DNA of 61,289 nt from Bdellovibrionales bacterium (GCA_007121385.1 SKLV01000004.1:1-61289), one strand, 5' to 3'; counted from the first letter of the stretch, positions 26,176 through 35,105 are shown. Translations and numbers: made by a program. Notes: generated from the letters alone by a model not told the origin.

Positions 26176-26889
26176 ATGTTTTTAGAGAAACCAGTTTGTT
26201 TAGGTCCCCTTGAGGTTTTGCAAAGTGGACCTTTAAAAAAAGAATCTGGGGGTGCCCAGCCCCTGAATTTAGTGTTGTTTCATGGCTATGGAGCCAATTG
26301 CCATGACCTGTACCCTCTTCATCGGGAAGTGAGACTTCGGGGAGAGGTCCAGTGGACTTTCCCCAATGGTCCATTGGAGATAGAAATTGCTCCGGGTTTT
26401 TCAGGCCGGGCTTGGTTTCCCATCGATGTGCAGGAGCATGAAAGAGCCCAGCGCTTGGGGCAGCAGGTGGACTATTCTCAAAAGAGTTCAGCTCGCATGC
26501 ATTCAGCGCGAGACAAGGCTTTGAGTATGCTTAAGGAGTTAAACTGTCCTTTGGATCGACTGGTTTTGGGGGGATTTAGTCAGGGAGCTATGCTCGCTAT
26601 GGAGCTGACGCTCAGCCTCCCTCAGCCGCCCCTGGGGGTGGTATTGCTTTCGGGGACCTTGGTGGATCAACCCAATTGGTCGGGTAAGGCTAAACATTTT
26701 CCTGGCCTGCGATTCTTTCAGAGCCATGGAAAACGAGATCCCATTTTGCCCCATGAGGGAGCCCAAAAGCTGGAGGGGGTTTTAAAGGCCTCTGGCTGGG
26801 AGGGGGAATTGGTTTCCTTTAATGGGGGCCATGAGATCCCCTTTACAGTGCTTCAGTCGCTCTCAGACTTTTTGCAATCTCTCAGTTGA
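26176..26889 (+). CDS. Alpha/beta hydrolase, carboxylesterase/phospholipase type
   Basis: This is a serine esterase of the EstB/YpfH (acyl-protein thioesterase-like) group. The oxyanion strand NLVLFHGYGANCHDLYPL, nucleophile elbow LGGFSQGAMLAMEL, acid region SHGKRDPILP and final histidine NGGHEIPF give a complete Ser-Asp-His triad. The ATG at 26176 follows GAGGA at good spacing, so I drop the four extra residues from the TTG in the track. No signal peptide is seen, so it is cytoplasmic. The upstream region holds a 13-nt palindrome. Confidence 0.85.
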   Translation: MFLEKPVCLGPLEVLQSGPLKKESGGAQPLNLVLFHGYGANCHDLYPLHREVRLRGEVQWTFPNGPLEIEIAPGFSGRAWFPIDVQEHERAQRLGQQVDYSQKSSARMHSARDKALSMLKELNCPLDRLVLGGFSQGAMLAMELTLSLPQPPLGVVLLSGTLVDQPNWSGKAKHFPGLRFFQSHGKRDPILPHEGAQKLEGVLKASGWEGELVSFNGGHEIPFTVLQSLSDFLQSLS

Positions 26890-26906
26890 GACTACCGGAT
26901 GAAACA

Positions 26907-28079
26907 CTAGAGATTGTCGTAGTCCACCTGAACTCTTCGTGAAAGAGGGCGGGCTTGGCAGGTAAGAGCCTCGCAAGCGGAGATATTTTCTTCTGTGAGA
27001 ATGCCGGGATCATCTTGGACCACACGGCCTTCAATCACCTTGGCCATACAGGCCATGCAGGCTCCCTCCATACAGGAGTAGGGAGGGTTGAAGCCCGCAT
27101 TGATCAAGGTTTCCAAGATAGACTCATCCGGGTTGGCAGTCACTTCACAGGTCTCCCCATTGAGGAGGGCCACAATGACTTGGGGCTGCTCACCAGGAAC
27201 CTTGGGCTGGCCAATGTAGGTGAGATCCTCATCCTCTACTTCATCCTCAACCTGGGAGCTTGGAGTTGCCGAGGCGGATGCGGGCGGCATGGGCAATCCA
27301 AAGCTTTCTATATGGATCAGCTCCGGCTTCACCTTATGAATTTGAGTCAGTTGCTCACGAATGAGCTCCATAAAGGAGGTGGGACCGCAGAGGTAGTGTT
27401 CCTCGGGCAGTTGGCCTGACGGCCCGGAGAGGTTTTTCCCCCTGGCCTCTGAGATGAGCTGGGTTAGGATTCTCTCGTCTACCCGTCCTTGAGCCCCTGC
27501 CCAGGCCGATGAGGGCTGGCTGAGTTGATGAACCAAGGTGAAGCGGTCTCCATGTTTGCTTTTCCAGTCTTCCAGCTCCTGACGATAGATAATGTTGTCT
27601 TCACCACGGTTGCAGTACAGAAGGGTAACCTGATTTTGCGGGTTCATGGAAATCACTGTTTTGAGAATTGAAAAAATAGGAGTGATACCACTGCCGCCGG
27701 CGTAGAGAAAATAATGGCGGGGCTGCAAATCAGCAGGCATTTTAAAAAACTGACCTTGAGGAGGTGTTGTCTTTAAGGTCTCTCCTTCTTTTATTCGATC
27801 AACTAAAAAAGTCGACCCCTTGCCCTTGGGGACTCTTTTTATGGTGACTTTAAACTCTGAGTCCACAAGAGGTGTGGTGCTCAAAGAGTAACTGCGTTTA
27901 ATCTCTTCACCGTCAATGTCCATAAAAAAAGTAACAAATTGTCCCGGCTTATAATTGAATTCAGAGCGATTCTCTGGAGGTATCTCTAGCACTAGGGTGC
28001 AGGCCTCGGGAGTCTCCATAATTTTTTGGGCGACTTTGAGGGGGCGAGTGAGTTTTTCAGTGAGAGAGGAGGAAGACAT
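26907..28079 (-). CDS. NAD(P)H-dependent flavin reductase with C-terminal 2Fe-2S ferredoxin (PaaE/HCR type)
   Basis: This protein passes electrons from NAD(P)H through FAD to a ferredoxin centre. The FAD-binding motif is IKRSYSLSTTP, the nucleotide-binding domain has YAGGSGITPIFSILK and YLCGPTSFM, and the C-terminal ferredoxin has CMEGACMACMAKV with the fourth cysteine in EALTCQARP. An acidic linker (SSQVEDEVEDEDLT) joins the parts. The partner oxygenase or acceptor is not in this window. AAGGAG precedes the start, and dapF ends 24 bases upstream, so they are likely one operon. Confidence 0.88.
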   Translation of the reverse strand: MSSSSLTEKLTRPLKVAQKIMETPEACTLVLEIPPENRSEFNYKPGQFVTFFMDIDGEEIKRSYSLSTTPLVDSEFKVTIKRVPKGKGSTFLVDRIKEGETLKTTPPQGQFFKMPADLQPRHYFLYAGGSGITPIFSILKTVISMNPQNQVTLLYCNRGEDNIIYRQELEDWKSKHGDRFTLVHQLSQPSSAWAGAQGRVDERILTQLISEARGKNLSGPSGQLPEEHYLCGPTSFMELIREQLTQIHKVKPELIHIESFGLPMPPASASATPSSQVEDEVEDEDLTYIGQPKVPGEQPQVIVALLNGETCEVTANPDESILETLINAGFNPPYSCMEGACMACMAKVIEGRVVQDDPGILTEENISACEALTCQARPLSRRVQVDYDNL

Positions 28080-28103
28080 AAAACAATCTCCTTATCGCAG
28101 TTT

Positions 28104-28937
28104 TTAGGGTTTGAGAGGGTAAATTTCCGCAATGTAATGAGCCGGACCATATAAAATGGGTTGGGGGCCCTGGAAGCTCACAGTGACTTGCCCCCCAGGG
28201 AGCTGAACTTGAATGGGTTGGGGGCCTGGATGTTGTTGGCGGTGGGCCCAGGCCGCCGCAACGGCTCCTGTACCGCAGGCCAGGGTGAAATCCTCAACCC
28301 CTCGCTCAAAGCTGACAGAGTGAACAGCTTCCGGAGAGGTTTCACGGACAAAGGTCACATTGGCCCCTTCTTCACCAAAATGCGGGTGATTGCGAAGGTA
28401 TTCAGCCACGGGCTTCATTTTTTGAAAGTCAAAAGTTCCCTCGGTCTGCAAAACAATATGGGGCACTCCCGAGTCCACATAAGAGTAATTGATAGTTTGG
28501 CCGTGGCTCTCCATTTGTCCTTGAGCCTCGTGGACCTTGAGAGGGGACATCTCCACACTGACAAAGCCCCTAGGGTGGACCTGAGCCCGAATCAGTCCGG
28601 CCTGGGTTTGAAAGCAGAGGGGGTGTTGGTCCTCTGTGAGGGGGCCACTTTGTTCAGCAAACCAGCGGCTAACGCATCGGGCCGCATTGCCGCACATCTC
28701 GGCCGAGGATCCATCAGAGTTATAAAAATCCCAAATAAAATCAATATCTTGACATCCAGGCTTGACCAGAATCAAACCGTCAGAGCCAATGCCAAACTGA
28801 CGATGGCAGAGCTGGGCGGCCACTTGGGAAGGGGGGAGGTCTTGCGCCAACTCTTGCCAGGCCCTCTGACCTTCAGGGGATCTGAGGTCAGCAATCAGAA
28901 AATCATTTCCCGTGCCAGACATCTTAATGAGTTTCAT
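28104..28937 (-). CDS. dapF: Diaminopimelate epimerase
   Basis: DapF interconverts LL- and meso-diaminopimelate for lysine and peptidoglycan. The protein begins MKLIKMSGTGNDF, the catalytic cysteines lie in AEMCGNAARCVSRW and FTLACGTGAVAAAW, and the length (277) is normal. It is followed after 24 bases by the flavin reductase gene on the same strand. The long ORF on the opposite strand (28161-29006) is a shadow. Confidence 0.95.
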   Translation of the reverse strand: MKLIKMSGTGNDFLIADLRSPEGQRAWQELAQDLPPSQVAAQLCHRQFGIGSDGLILVKPGCQDIDFIWDFYNSDGSSAEMCGNAARCVSRWFAEQSGPLTEDQHPLCFQTQAGLIRAQVHPRGFVSVEMSPLKVHEAQGQMESHGQTINYSYVDSGVPHIVLQTEGTFDFQKMKPVAEYLRNHPHFGEEGANVTFVRETSPEAVHSVSFERGVEDFTLACGTGAVAAAWAHRQQHPGPQPIQVQLPGGQVTVSFQGPQPILYGPAHYIAEIYPLKP

Positions 28938-29029
28938 GGGGGCAATTTAGAGTTGGCGTCTCTGAGATGCAATCAATTTTGCCCTGGTATGGATTTTGAT
29001 ACTTGAGAGGGTGAGAAAGGTGGTCCCTG

Positions 29030-29194
29030 ATGATCAAAGCCAATTTAATGAAAAAACAGAGCCAAATTGCAGTGGATTTGACCCAAGAGAGCCAAAATTC
29101 GGCTCTGGAAGTGTCCAAAATTGAGCTGCCTCTCACAGCCGCCCTGACATTTATCTTCCTATTGATAGTTTCCCAGCCCTTTTTCTCGGCTTAA
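29030..29194 (+). CDS. Possible small tail-anchored protein, 54 aa
   Basis: This ORF is too short for the track. It starts at ATG with AAGGTGG six bases upstream. The soluble part is polar (MIKANLMKKQSQIAVDLTQE) and the C-terminus is one strong hydrophobic segment (LPLTAALTFIFLLIVSQPFF), as in a tail-anchored membrane protein. It reads toward dnaE2 and overlaps that gene's 3' end by 36 bases, so part of its sequence is constrained by DnaE2. It could be a chance ORF; conservation in relatives would decide. Confidence 0.4.
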   Translation: MIKANLMKKQSQIAVDLTQESQNSALEVSKIELPLTAALTFIFLLIVSQPFFSA

Positions 29195-32100
29195 AAGAGA
29201 AAGAGCCTCCGGGTCTTTTGAGCTGAATCCCCTAGGGGCTCTTAGGGGCCTTAGAGCTTCAGCCCGGATTTGAGCCCGGCCCAGGTGGTTTTCCACTCGG
29301 CCAGTGATCTCCAAGAGGGGTTGCTGTTGCAGGACCTGCCGCTGGGCCAGGTAGATTTGCGGACTCAAAATCACATTAAAAAGTCCCCACTCATCCTCAA
29401 GAGTTAAGAAAGCAAACCCCTTAGCCGTTGGGGGTTTTTGAAAAGTGCTCAGAAGCCCCACCAGAGTGACCCTTTGACCGGAACGCAGTTTTTTCAAGGA
29501 GGCACTGGTCCAGGGACTGATTTTCTCTTCCCGAATAAAACTGCGCAAAACTCTTAGAGGGTGGAGAGTAAGACTGTATCCTTGATGACTATACTCCCTT
29601 TGCATCTGTTGCCAGGGCGCTTCTGGCGGCAGTGGCGGGCGATCTACATCTTTTAGGGGAGCTTGGCTAAAGAAAAAGCTTTTGCGGTCGAGATTGAGAG
29701 ATTGAATTTTCCAAATGGCCCTGCGAGGGCTTTTTTCAAAGCTGGACAGGGCTCCGGCTGCAGCCAGGAGTATGAGTGCAGATCGAGGCAGCTCGGTGCG
29801 ACGGACAAAGTCTTCTAGGCTGCTAAAGCCCCCCCTTTCTCTTCTTTCCAAAAGAAGTTGATCCGTCCATTTGCGATGGAGGCCAAAAAGGGCGCGAAAG
29901 CCGACACGGACAGAGAGAAGGGGCCCCTTTGAGGGCTCTAAAGCGTAGTCATAATCAGAGTGTTGGACATCTAAAGGCAAAAAGGGCACTTGCTGCCTTT
30001 GCGCCTCTGCAATCAAAGTTCGAGGGGCATAAAACCCCATGGGTTGACTGTTGAGGAGAGAGCAAACAAAAACATCGGGATGATGAGCCTTTAAATAAGA
30101 ACTGGCATAGGTGATGAGAGCAAAGCTGGCGGCATGGCTCTCTGGGAAGCCATAGGAGGAAAAGCCCACAATCATCTGATAAATTTGTTCGGCAAAGCGG
30201 GGTTCAATATCATGGTTGAGCATGCCGTTGATCAGTCGCTGACGAAGCCCTTGCATGACTTGTGGTTTTTTCCAGGAAGAGGACATAAGTCGGCGCAGCT
30301 CATCAGCCTCTCCCGGTGTGAAACCACAGACGGCGGAAGCCATCTGCATGATCTGTTCTTGGAAGATAGGAACACCATAAGTTTTAGACAAAATGGGGAT
30401 CAGAGCCGGATGGGGATAGTGTTCTCTCTCCAGTCCATGGCGCCGTTTTAAGTAGGGGTGAACCATCCCCCCTTGAATGGGGCCAGGGCGCACAATGGCC
30501 ACCTGAACCACGAGGTCGTAAAAGCATTTGGGCCTGAGTCGAGGTAAAAGGGACATCTGGGCTCGAGACTCGATTTGAAAGACCCCGATAGTTTCGGCCC
30601 TTTGAATCATTTGATAGGTCTTAGGGTCTCCAGAGGGAATTTTTGCCAGACTGAGATCAAGACCTTTTTTGCTTTTGAGCAGAGCGAAGCTGTGTTTGAG
30701 CGCCGTCAGCATTCCCAATCCCAATAGGTCAATCTTCATCATTTTCAAGGCTTCCAAGTCGTCCTTATTCCATTGCACCACAAAGCGGTCAGCCATAGTG
30801 GACTGTTCCACGGGAACACATTCGGTGATGGGTCTTTGGGTGATAACAAAGCCCCCAGTGTGAATCCCAATATGTCGTGGAAAACCATAGAGTTGAGAGG
30901 TGAGCTCGATCAAAAGGCGAAATCGGCTCTCACTGAGTCCCCAGAGTCTCTGGGGCAGAGAGGGCTCCTGCTGAAAGCTTTGCCACAGTCCTTTAAGGCC
31001 CTCCTTGCCCATGCTTCGTACAATGGAGCTGAGAGTCTCTGAAGGCACCTCTAAAGCCTTGGCCACTTCTCGTAAAGCCATTTTGGATCGATAGCAGATG
31101 ACGGTACAGACCATGGCGGCGTGTTGGACTCCATAGCGCCGATAGACATACTGGAGGACCTCCTCCCGGCGGTCACTCTCAAAGTCCACATCAATATCGG
31201 GAGGCTCTCCTCGCTCTTTGGAAATAAACCTCTCAAAGAGAAGGTCTATTTTTTCCGGGTCCACAGAGGTCAGACCCAAAAGATAGCAGACGACGGAGTT
31301 GGCTGCAGAACCTCGGCCCTGGTAGAGAATATTGTTCTTCCTTGCAAATTCACAGATGTCCCACAAAGTAAGAAAGTAGTCCTGGTACTGAAGTTCCTCA
31401 ATCAGAGCCAACTCCTTTCTTAATAGGCTCAGCACTTTATCAGAAGGACCTTGGGGAAACCTCCATTTTAAGCCCTCCTCAGCCAAGTGCTGGAGATAGG
31501 TCTGTGAAGTGTGGCTCTTTGGCACAGCGGCCTTTGGGTACTGGTATTTGAGTTCATCGAAAGAAAATGAAATACGCTGAGCAATTTTCACACTTTGCTT
31601 CAGAAGGTCTGGTCGATCTCGCCAAATCTGGGCGAGATCCAAAGGGCTTTTGAGGTATCGCTCCTGGTTACTCAGCAGTCGAGTTTTGGCCTGGGAGAGA
31701 GAAACTCCGTGGAGAGAGCAGGTCAACACATCAAAGAGGGCCTTGCGCTCAGGCAGGTGCATGACCGGCCGTTGGGTGGCCACCAGCTGGAGGCCCCATT
31801 GGGTCTCCAATTGAAAGGCCTGTCTTTCAAGAAGGTGGCTTTCCCAAGTCATGTCTCGCCAAATGGGGAGATACATTCGATCGCCAAGAAGCTCATGCAA
31901 AAACTGGAGATCTTCAAGAGACCATGGGGGCAGAGCAAGCACAATCAGATCGTCAGAGTGGTCTTTGAGTATTTTCAGGTCAAATTGACTGAAGGTCTTT
32001 GGGGCCGGACGCTTGGCTGTGGTGATTAACCTACAGAGCTGAGTGTAGCCCTCTTTATTCATAGGCAGAAGAGCCAGAGAGCTTTTATTTTTTAACCGAA

Positions 32101-32377
32101 GTTCAGCTCCACAGATGAATTGAAAAGACTCTCCAAGAGGGTTTCCTGTTGCGGAGAAGAGGGGGTCAAAAGAGGAAACCTGGTAGGCCTGACGATGAGC
32201 TCGAACCACTCCATAAAGTCCATCCAAATCACAGAGGGCCAAACCCTGGTAACCCAGCTCCTGAGCCCGGCTCACCATCTCTTCGGGGGAAGAGGCTCCC
32301 TGTAGGAAGGAGAAGTAACTCCTTCCTAAAAGTTCAACATAGGGTGGAGGGCAGAGGCTGACTTCAGTAGTAACCAT
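29159..32377 (-). CDS. dnaE2: Error-prone DNA polymerase III alpha subunit, DnaE2/ImuC
   Basis: This is the catalytic polymerase of the ImuA-ImuB-DnaE2 mutasome, which copies across DNA damage. The N-terminal PHP-like domain begins YVELLGRSYFSFLQGASSPE. The polymerase active site is GEPPDIDVDFESDRREEV with DLLGLGMLTAL further on. The end carries an OB-fold nucleic-acid domain (GQRVTLVGLLSTFQ, FAFLTLEDEWGLFNVIL). Its 1072 residues are normal for DnaE2. It overlaps imuB by 14 bases and is the last gene of the lexA operon. Confidence 0.93.
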   Translation of the reverse strand: MVTTEVSLCPPPYVELLGRSYFSFLQGASSPEEMVSRAQELGYQGLALCDLDGLYGVVRAHRQAYQVSSFDPLFSATGNPLGESFQFICGAELRLKNKSSLALLPMNKEGYTQLCRLITTAKRPAPKTFSQFDLKILKDHSDDLIVLALPPWSLEDLQFLHELLGDRMYLPIWRDMTWESHLLERQAFQLETQWGLQLVATQRPVMHLPERKALFDVLTCSLHGVSLSQAKTRLLSNQERYLKSPLDLAQIWRDRPDLLKQSVKIAQRISFSFDELKYQYPKAAVPKSHTSQTYLQHLAEEGLKWRFPQGPSDKVLSLLRKELALIEELQYQDYFLTLWDICEFARKNNILYQGRGSAANSVVCYLLGLTSVDPEKIDLLFERFISKERGEPPDIDVDFESDRREEVLQYVYRRYGVQHAAMVCTVICYRSKMALREVAKALEVPSETLSSIVRSMGKEGLKGLWQSFQQEPSLPQRLWGLSESRFRLLIELTSQLYGFPRHIGIHTGGFVITQRPITECVPVEQSTMADRFVVQWNKDDLEALKMMKIDLLGLGMLTALKHSFALLKSKKGLDLSLAKIPSGDPKTYQMIQRAETIGVFQIESRAQMSLLPRLRPKCFYDLVVQVAIVRPGPIQGGMVHPYLKRRHGLEREHYPHPALIPILSKTYGVPIFQEQIMQMASAVCGFTPGEADELRRLMSSSWKKPQVMQGLRQRLINGMLNHDIEPRFAEQIYQMIVGFSSYGFPESHAASFALITYASSYLKAHHPDVFVCSLLNSQPMGFYAPRTLIAEAQRQQVPFLPLDVQHSDYDYALEPSKGPLLSVRVGFRALFGLHRKWTDQLLLERRERGGFSSLEDFVRRTELPRSALILLAAAGALSSFEKSPRRAIWKIQSLNLDRKSFFFSQAPLKDVDRPPLPPEAPWQQMQREYSHQGYSLTLHPLRVLRSFIREEKISPWTSASLKKLRSGQRVTLVGLLSTFQKPPTAKGFAFLTLEDEWGLFNVILSPQIYLAQRQVLQQQPLLEITGRVENHLGRAQIRAEALRPLRAPRGFSSKDPEALSLLSREKGLGNYQ

Positions 32378-33671
32378 GGAGGTAGTATTGGTCTTCGACT
32401 CGATCGTGATAAACCCAAAGACACTCCCCCTTAGGGCTTAAGGCCACATAGTAGTCACGGCCCCTTGTGCTCTCCCACCAACTTTCTTCCAGTCTTTCCA
32501 CAGGGTAAGAGCTCAGAAACTCCAGCTTTCGGAGCTCTTTTCCTGAAATTCTTTGAGGGCTTGAGAAGAGAAGGGAAGGGCGAGGAGCGGAGCGCAAACT
32601 GGAGCTGTGAGCTGGTTTAATTTGAAAGCTTTTGCCGTCCACGTGAACTTGGTCCTCTATAGGTTCATAGTCCATAAACTCAAAGTTCAATTGCCAACTC
32701 TTTTCCGGTAAAATTTCGTCTTTGAGTTGAAAAAAACCTGAGTGGACTTCGGCTTGTCTGAGAAGTCCTGATAGGGCATGAACTTTATCTTGGTCTTTTA
32801 CTCGGGGCTGCCAAAAATCCAATTGCTCAATCCTTTCGGGAACAGGAAGAGCTTCGATCTCAATATGCTGAATGGGATTGTCGAGTTCAATAGACTCCAG
32901 TTTGTGTTCGATCAGCTTCATTAAAATATCTAAGTCTCGACAGGCTTGGAGCGGCTGAATTTCAAGGAGATGTATTTGTCCTGAAAATTCACAGTGCAAA
33001 TGGAGGCGAATTCGCTGGGCAAACTCTCCTCGCCCCTGAAGTCGGGCTAAAAGCCTCTGCAGCTGCTTCTCAATACAGTGAAGCAAAAAAGACATCAGGG
33101 AGACGGAAAAATCCAAGTGAATAAATTCAATAAGAGCTTCTTTTGGAATATAAGGAGATAAGGCCTGTTGCTCGCGCCCATGAATCTTTTGCCACAGGCG
33201 CTCTCCAGTTTTGCCCCACTGTTGTCTTAAAGAGTCTCTTGAAATCTGCTGAATATCAGAAATTTGATTTAAACCGACAAGTTTGAAAAAGCTAATAATT
33301 TGTTCAATTTGATCTTCAGGCTGCCAACAGATAAGGCCTTCTAGATGATTGAGGGCAGCCAGAGGGAGGGGGCCTAAGGCCGATGAGTCTTCATTGGGGC
33401 GACTCATGGATGAGGGCTGATACAGACTGAGACCTTGGGCTGTGCTGGGCTGATCCGCAATGGCTGCTGAGAGAGGTAAATGAAGAGATTGGCTCAGTTG
33501 GAGGACTTCACGCAGCAGTTGGGATTCTCCACCAAACAAATGAGCTGTTGAGGAGATATCCAGAAATAGAAGTCCTGGTTTGCGGTACTGAAGCTGGGGA
33601 GAAAATTGCAAAAAAACTTCAGCTAGCGATGGCTTTTCGTTTTTTTGAAAGTTGAGGCATAAGGTCCGCAT
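32364..33671 (-). CDS. imuB: Y-family polymerase-like mutasome protein ImuB
   Basis: ImuB resembles Y-family polymerases but serves mainly as the hub that links DnaE2 to the sliding clamp. The start MRTLCLNFQKNEKPSL has GGAG eight bases upstream; the longer ORF in the track lies inside imuA. LLFLDISSTAHLFGGESQLL corresponds to the palm region, with conserved LFLDI and LFGG. The C-terminal half is the little-finger-like and ImuB-specific part (LPEKSWQLNFEFMDYE). It overlaps imuA by 53 bases and dnaE2 by 14. Confidence 0.88.
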   Translation of the reverse strand: MRTLCLNFQKNEKPSLAEVFLQFSPQLQYRKPGLLFLDISSTAHLFGGESQLLREVLQLSQSLHLPLSAAIADQPSTAQGLSLYQPSSMSRPNEDSSALGPLPLAALNHLEGLICWQPEDQIEQIISFFKLVGLNQISDIQQISRDSLRQQWGKTGERLWQKIHGREQQALSPYIPKEALIEFIHLDFSVSLMSFLLHCIEKQLQRLLARLQGRGEFAQRIRLHLHCEFSGQIHLLEIQPLQACRDLDILMKLIEHKLESIELDNPIQHIEIEALPVPERIEQLDFWQPRVKDQDKVHALSGLLRQAEVHSGFFQLKDEILPEKSWQLNFEFMDYEPIEDQVHVDGKSFQIKPAHSSSLRSAPRPSLLFSSPQRISGKELRKLEFLSSYPVERLEESWWESTRGRDYYVALSPKGECLWVYHDRVEDQYYLHGYY

Positions 33672-34293
33672 AGAGAACTCTCCTTTGAAAAGACTTGGGG
33701 GTCGGACGATGTAAGGCGCGCTCAATTTCCACAAGCGGTCCCTGAGTCCGAAGGATAGTGGCATAAAAGGGAGACTTGAGGGGTTGTTGTTGCTGACTTA
33801 AAATCACAATGGAACACTGATAGCGTTGAGCTAATTTTCTGAGTTTTTGAATCTGTGAATGCGGAGGGCTGAGGTGATCCCAATGACAGCCAATGATTTC
33901 AAAAAGAGATGTTGATAGGAGTTCTCCCATAATCCACAGCCACTGCTTAGGATTATGTCTATGGCCTTCGACAACAAAAATTTTGGAAAGGTCACAATCC
34001 TTTTGAAAAAGTCCCCAAGGGCAAAGTTTTAAATGTTGAGGACTGACCCAGGCCGCCCACAGCTGCCTTTGGGTGAGAGGTGGGAGAGCCTTGAGCCAAA
34101 GAGCAGTAGGTCCTAAGCCTTCAGATCCGTAAATCAGGCTCACTTCACCCTTAGGCCAGCCAGACCATAAAAAAAATTGATCTAAAGGAGGGCAGCCCGT
34201 AGGCACTGCGGAGGCTGTGCGAATTTGGTCACAGCTCACAAGATGTCTGGCCAACTGACAGCGCAATTGGGAAAGGTGTTTTGTCTTAGACAT
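33619..34293 (-). CDS. imuA: RecA-like mutasome protein ImuA
   Basis: ImuA is a short RecA/SulA-like partner needed for ImuB-DnaE2 mutagenesis. The opening PTGCPPLDQFFLWSGWPKGEV matches the family start (G-x-x-LD-x-x-L-x-x-GW-P-G). The Walker A position reads LIYGSEGLGPTALWL, in which the usual lysine is missing, so ATP binding may be weak. A Walker B-like strand follows (LFEIIGCHWDHL). It lies 11 bases after lexA and overlaps imuB. The identification rests largely on operon position plus the N-terminal motif. Confidence 0.8.
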   Translation of the reverse strand: MSKTKHLSQLRCQLARHLVSCDQIRTASAVPTGCPPLDQFFLWSGWPKGEVSLIYGSEGLGPTALWLKALPPLTQRQLWAAWVSPQHLKLCPWGLFQKDCDLSKIFVVEGHRHNPKQWLWIMGELLSTSLFEIIGCHWDHLSPPHSQIQKLRKLAQRYQCSIVILSQQQQPLKSPFYATILRTQGPLVEIERALHRPTPKSFQRRVLYADLMPQLSKKRKAIAS

Positions 34294-34304
34294 TTTTTAC
34301 TCTC

Positions 34305-35024
34305 TTAAAGTGAAAACCGTCTGAGCAGTCCAGTAACAATTCCCTGTATTTCCACCTGATGTGGTTCAAACCACATGGAAACCATTTGCTGGTTTGCAGG
34401 TCGTAATTCTACAAGAGCGGGAGCCTGAGCTAAATGTGGAGGAATCTGTGGATATCTGTGGATAAGTTTTGTTGTATTTTCGTGCAAATAGAACTTTTTT
34501 ACTGTGGCCTCATTGTCCACAATGGCGACAACAGTCTCTCCATTGCGGGCTATGGACTGTTTTTGAATAAAAATAGTATCACCATCAAAAATACCATCTT
34601 CAATCATAGACTGGCCTTGCACCTTTAAAGCAAAGCTCTTTTCTGGGTGGGAGATGTAGTCTTTGGGAACTTCAACAAATTCATTGTGTGCGAGAGCCTC
34701 TATGGGGCGACCGGCGGCCACTTTTCCCAGCAGGGGGAGGCAGAGGGCCTCAGTGGTCAGGGACTCTGAAAGTCCTATGGGCTGGGAAGAGGGAGGAGGT
34801 TGGAGGAGGCGGAGGGCCCGCTTCTGATTGCCTCCAGGAAGATCAATATAGCCTTTTCTATGCAACTGTTTGAGGTAGCGCTGCACAGAATTGAGAGAGG
34901 CAAAGCCAAAGTGCTCGCGAATTTCTTGAAAAGAGGGGGCCGTGGCTTCCCGAACAAAGAAATCATGTAAAAAATCCATGACCTTTCTTTCTTTGGCGGT
35001 GAGAGGGCGTAGAGGGCTTGTCAT
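34305..35024 (-). CDS. lexA: LexA repressor
   Basis: LexA represses DNA-damage genes until RecA-stimulated self-cleavage. The winged-helix DNA-binding domain is at residues 8-70 (APSFQEIREHFGFASLNSVQ). The cleavage bond is A104-G105 in KVAAGRPIEA, with catalytic S139 (VQGQSMIEDG) and K176 (NEATVKKFY), all intact. At 239 residues it is longer than E. coli LexA because of a linker and C-terminal additions. It heads the imuA-imuB-dnaE2 operon. Its promoter is embedded in four 11-bp repeats, consistent with autoregulation. The start has GTGAGG upstream. Confidence 0.92.
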   Translation of the reverse strand: MTSPLRPLTAKERKVMDFLHDFFVREATAPSFQEIREHFGFASLNSVQRYLKQLHRKGYIDLPGGNQKRALRLLQPPPSSQPIGLSESLTTEALCLPLLGKVAAGRPIEALAHNEFVEVPKDYISHPEKSFALKVQGQSMIEDGIFDGDTIFIQKQSIARNGETVVAIVDNEATVKKFYLHENTTKLIHRYPQIPPHLAQAPALVELRPANQQMVSMWFEPHQVEIQGIVTGLLRRFSL

Positions 35025-35056
35025 AATTAAAACCTCACTTTTTGATCTCAGTTCAA

Positions 35057-35085
35057 AAAATAAGTGTAAATAAAGTGTAAGTCAA
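35057..35085 (-). promoter_or_regulatory. Candidate promoter of lexA-imuA-imuB-dnaE2
   Basis: On the minus strand TTGACT (35085-35080) is followed after exactly 17 bases by TATTTT (35062-35057), which fits a sigma-70-type promoter with a weak -10. The -35 box and spacer are made of the direct repeats, so a protein bound there would block RNA polymerase. Confidence 0.5.
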
Positions 35086-35105
35086 GTGTAAGTAAAGTGG
35101 AAGTA
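35062..35105 (-). repeat. Four 11-bp direct repeats, candidate LexA operator
   Basis: Plus-strand units are AAGTGTAAATA, AAGTGTAAGTC, AAGTGTAAGTA and AAGTGGAAGTA, exactly abutting. Read toward lexA they give TTCC-N7-TTAC-N7-TTAC-N7-TTAC, one half-site per helical turn. The array lies 38 bases upstream of the lexA start codon. Confidence 0.75.

Noticed and set aside
26039-26374. N-terminal extension of the 60-aa membrane protein
   Set aside because: It runs antisense into the esterase gene, while AAAGGAGG marks the shorter start.
28161-29006. 281-aa plus-strand ORF opposite dapF
   Set aside because: It lies wholly antisense to a certain dapF, has no coherent domain pattern and no good ribosome-binding site.
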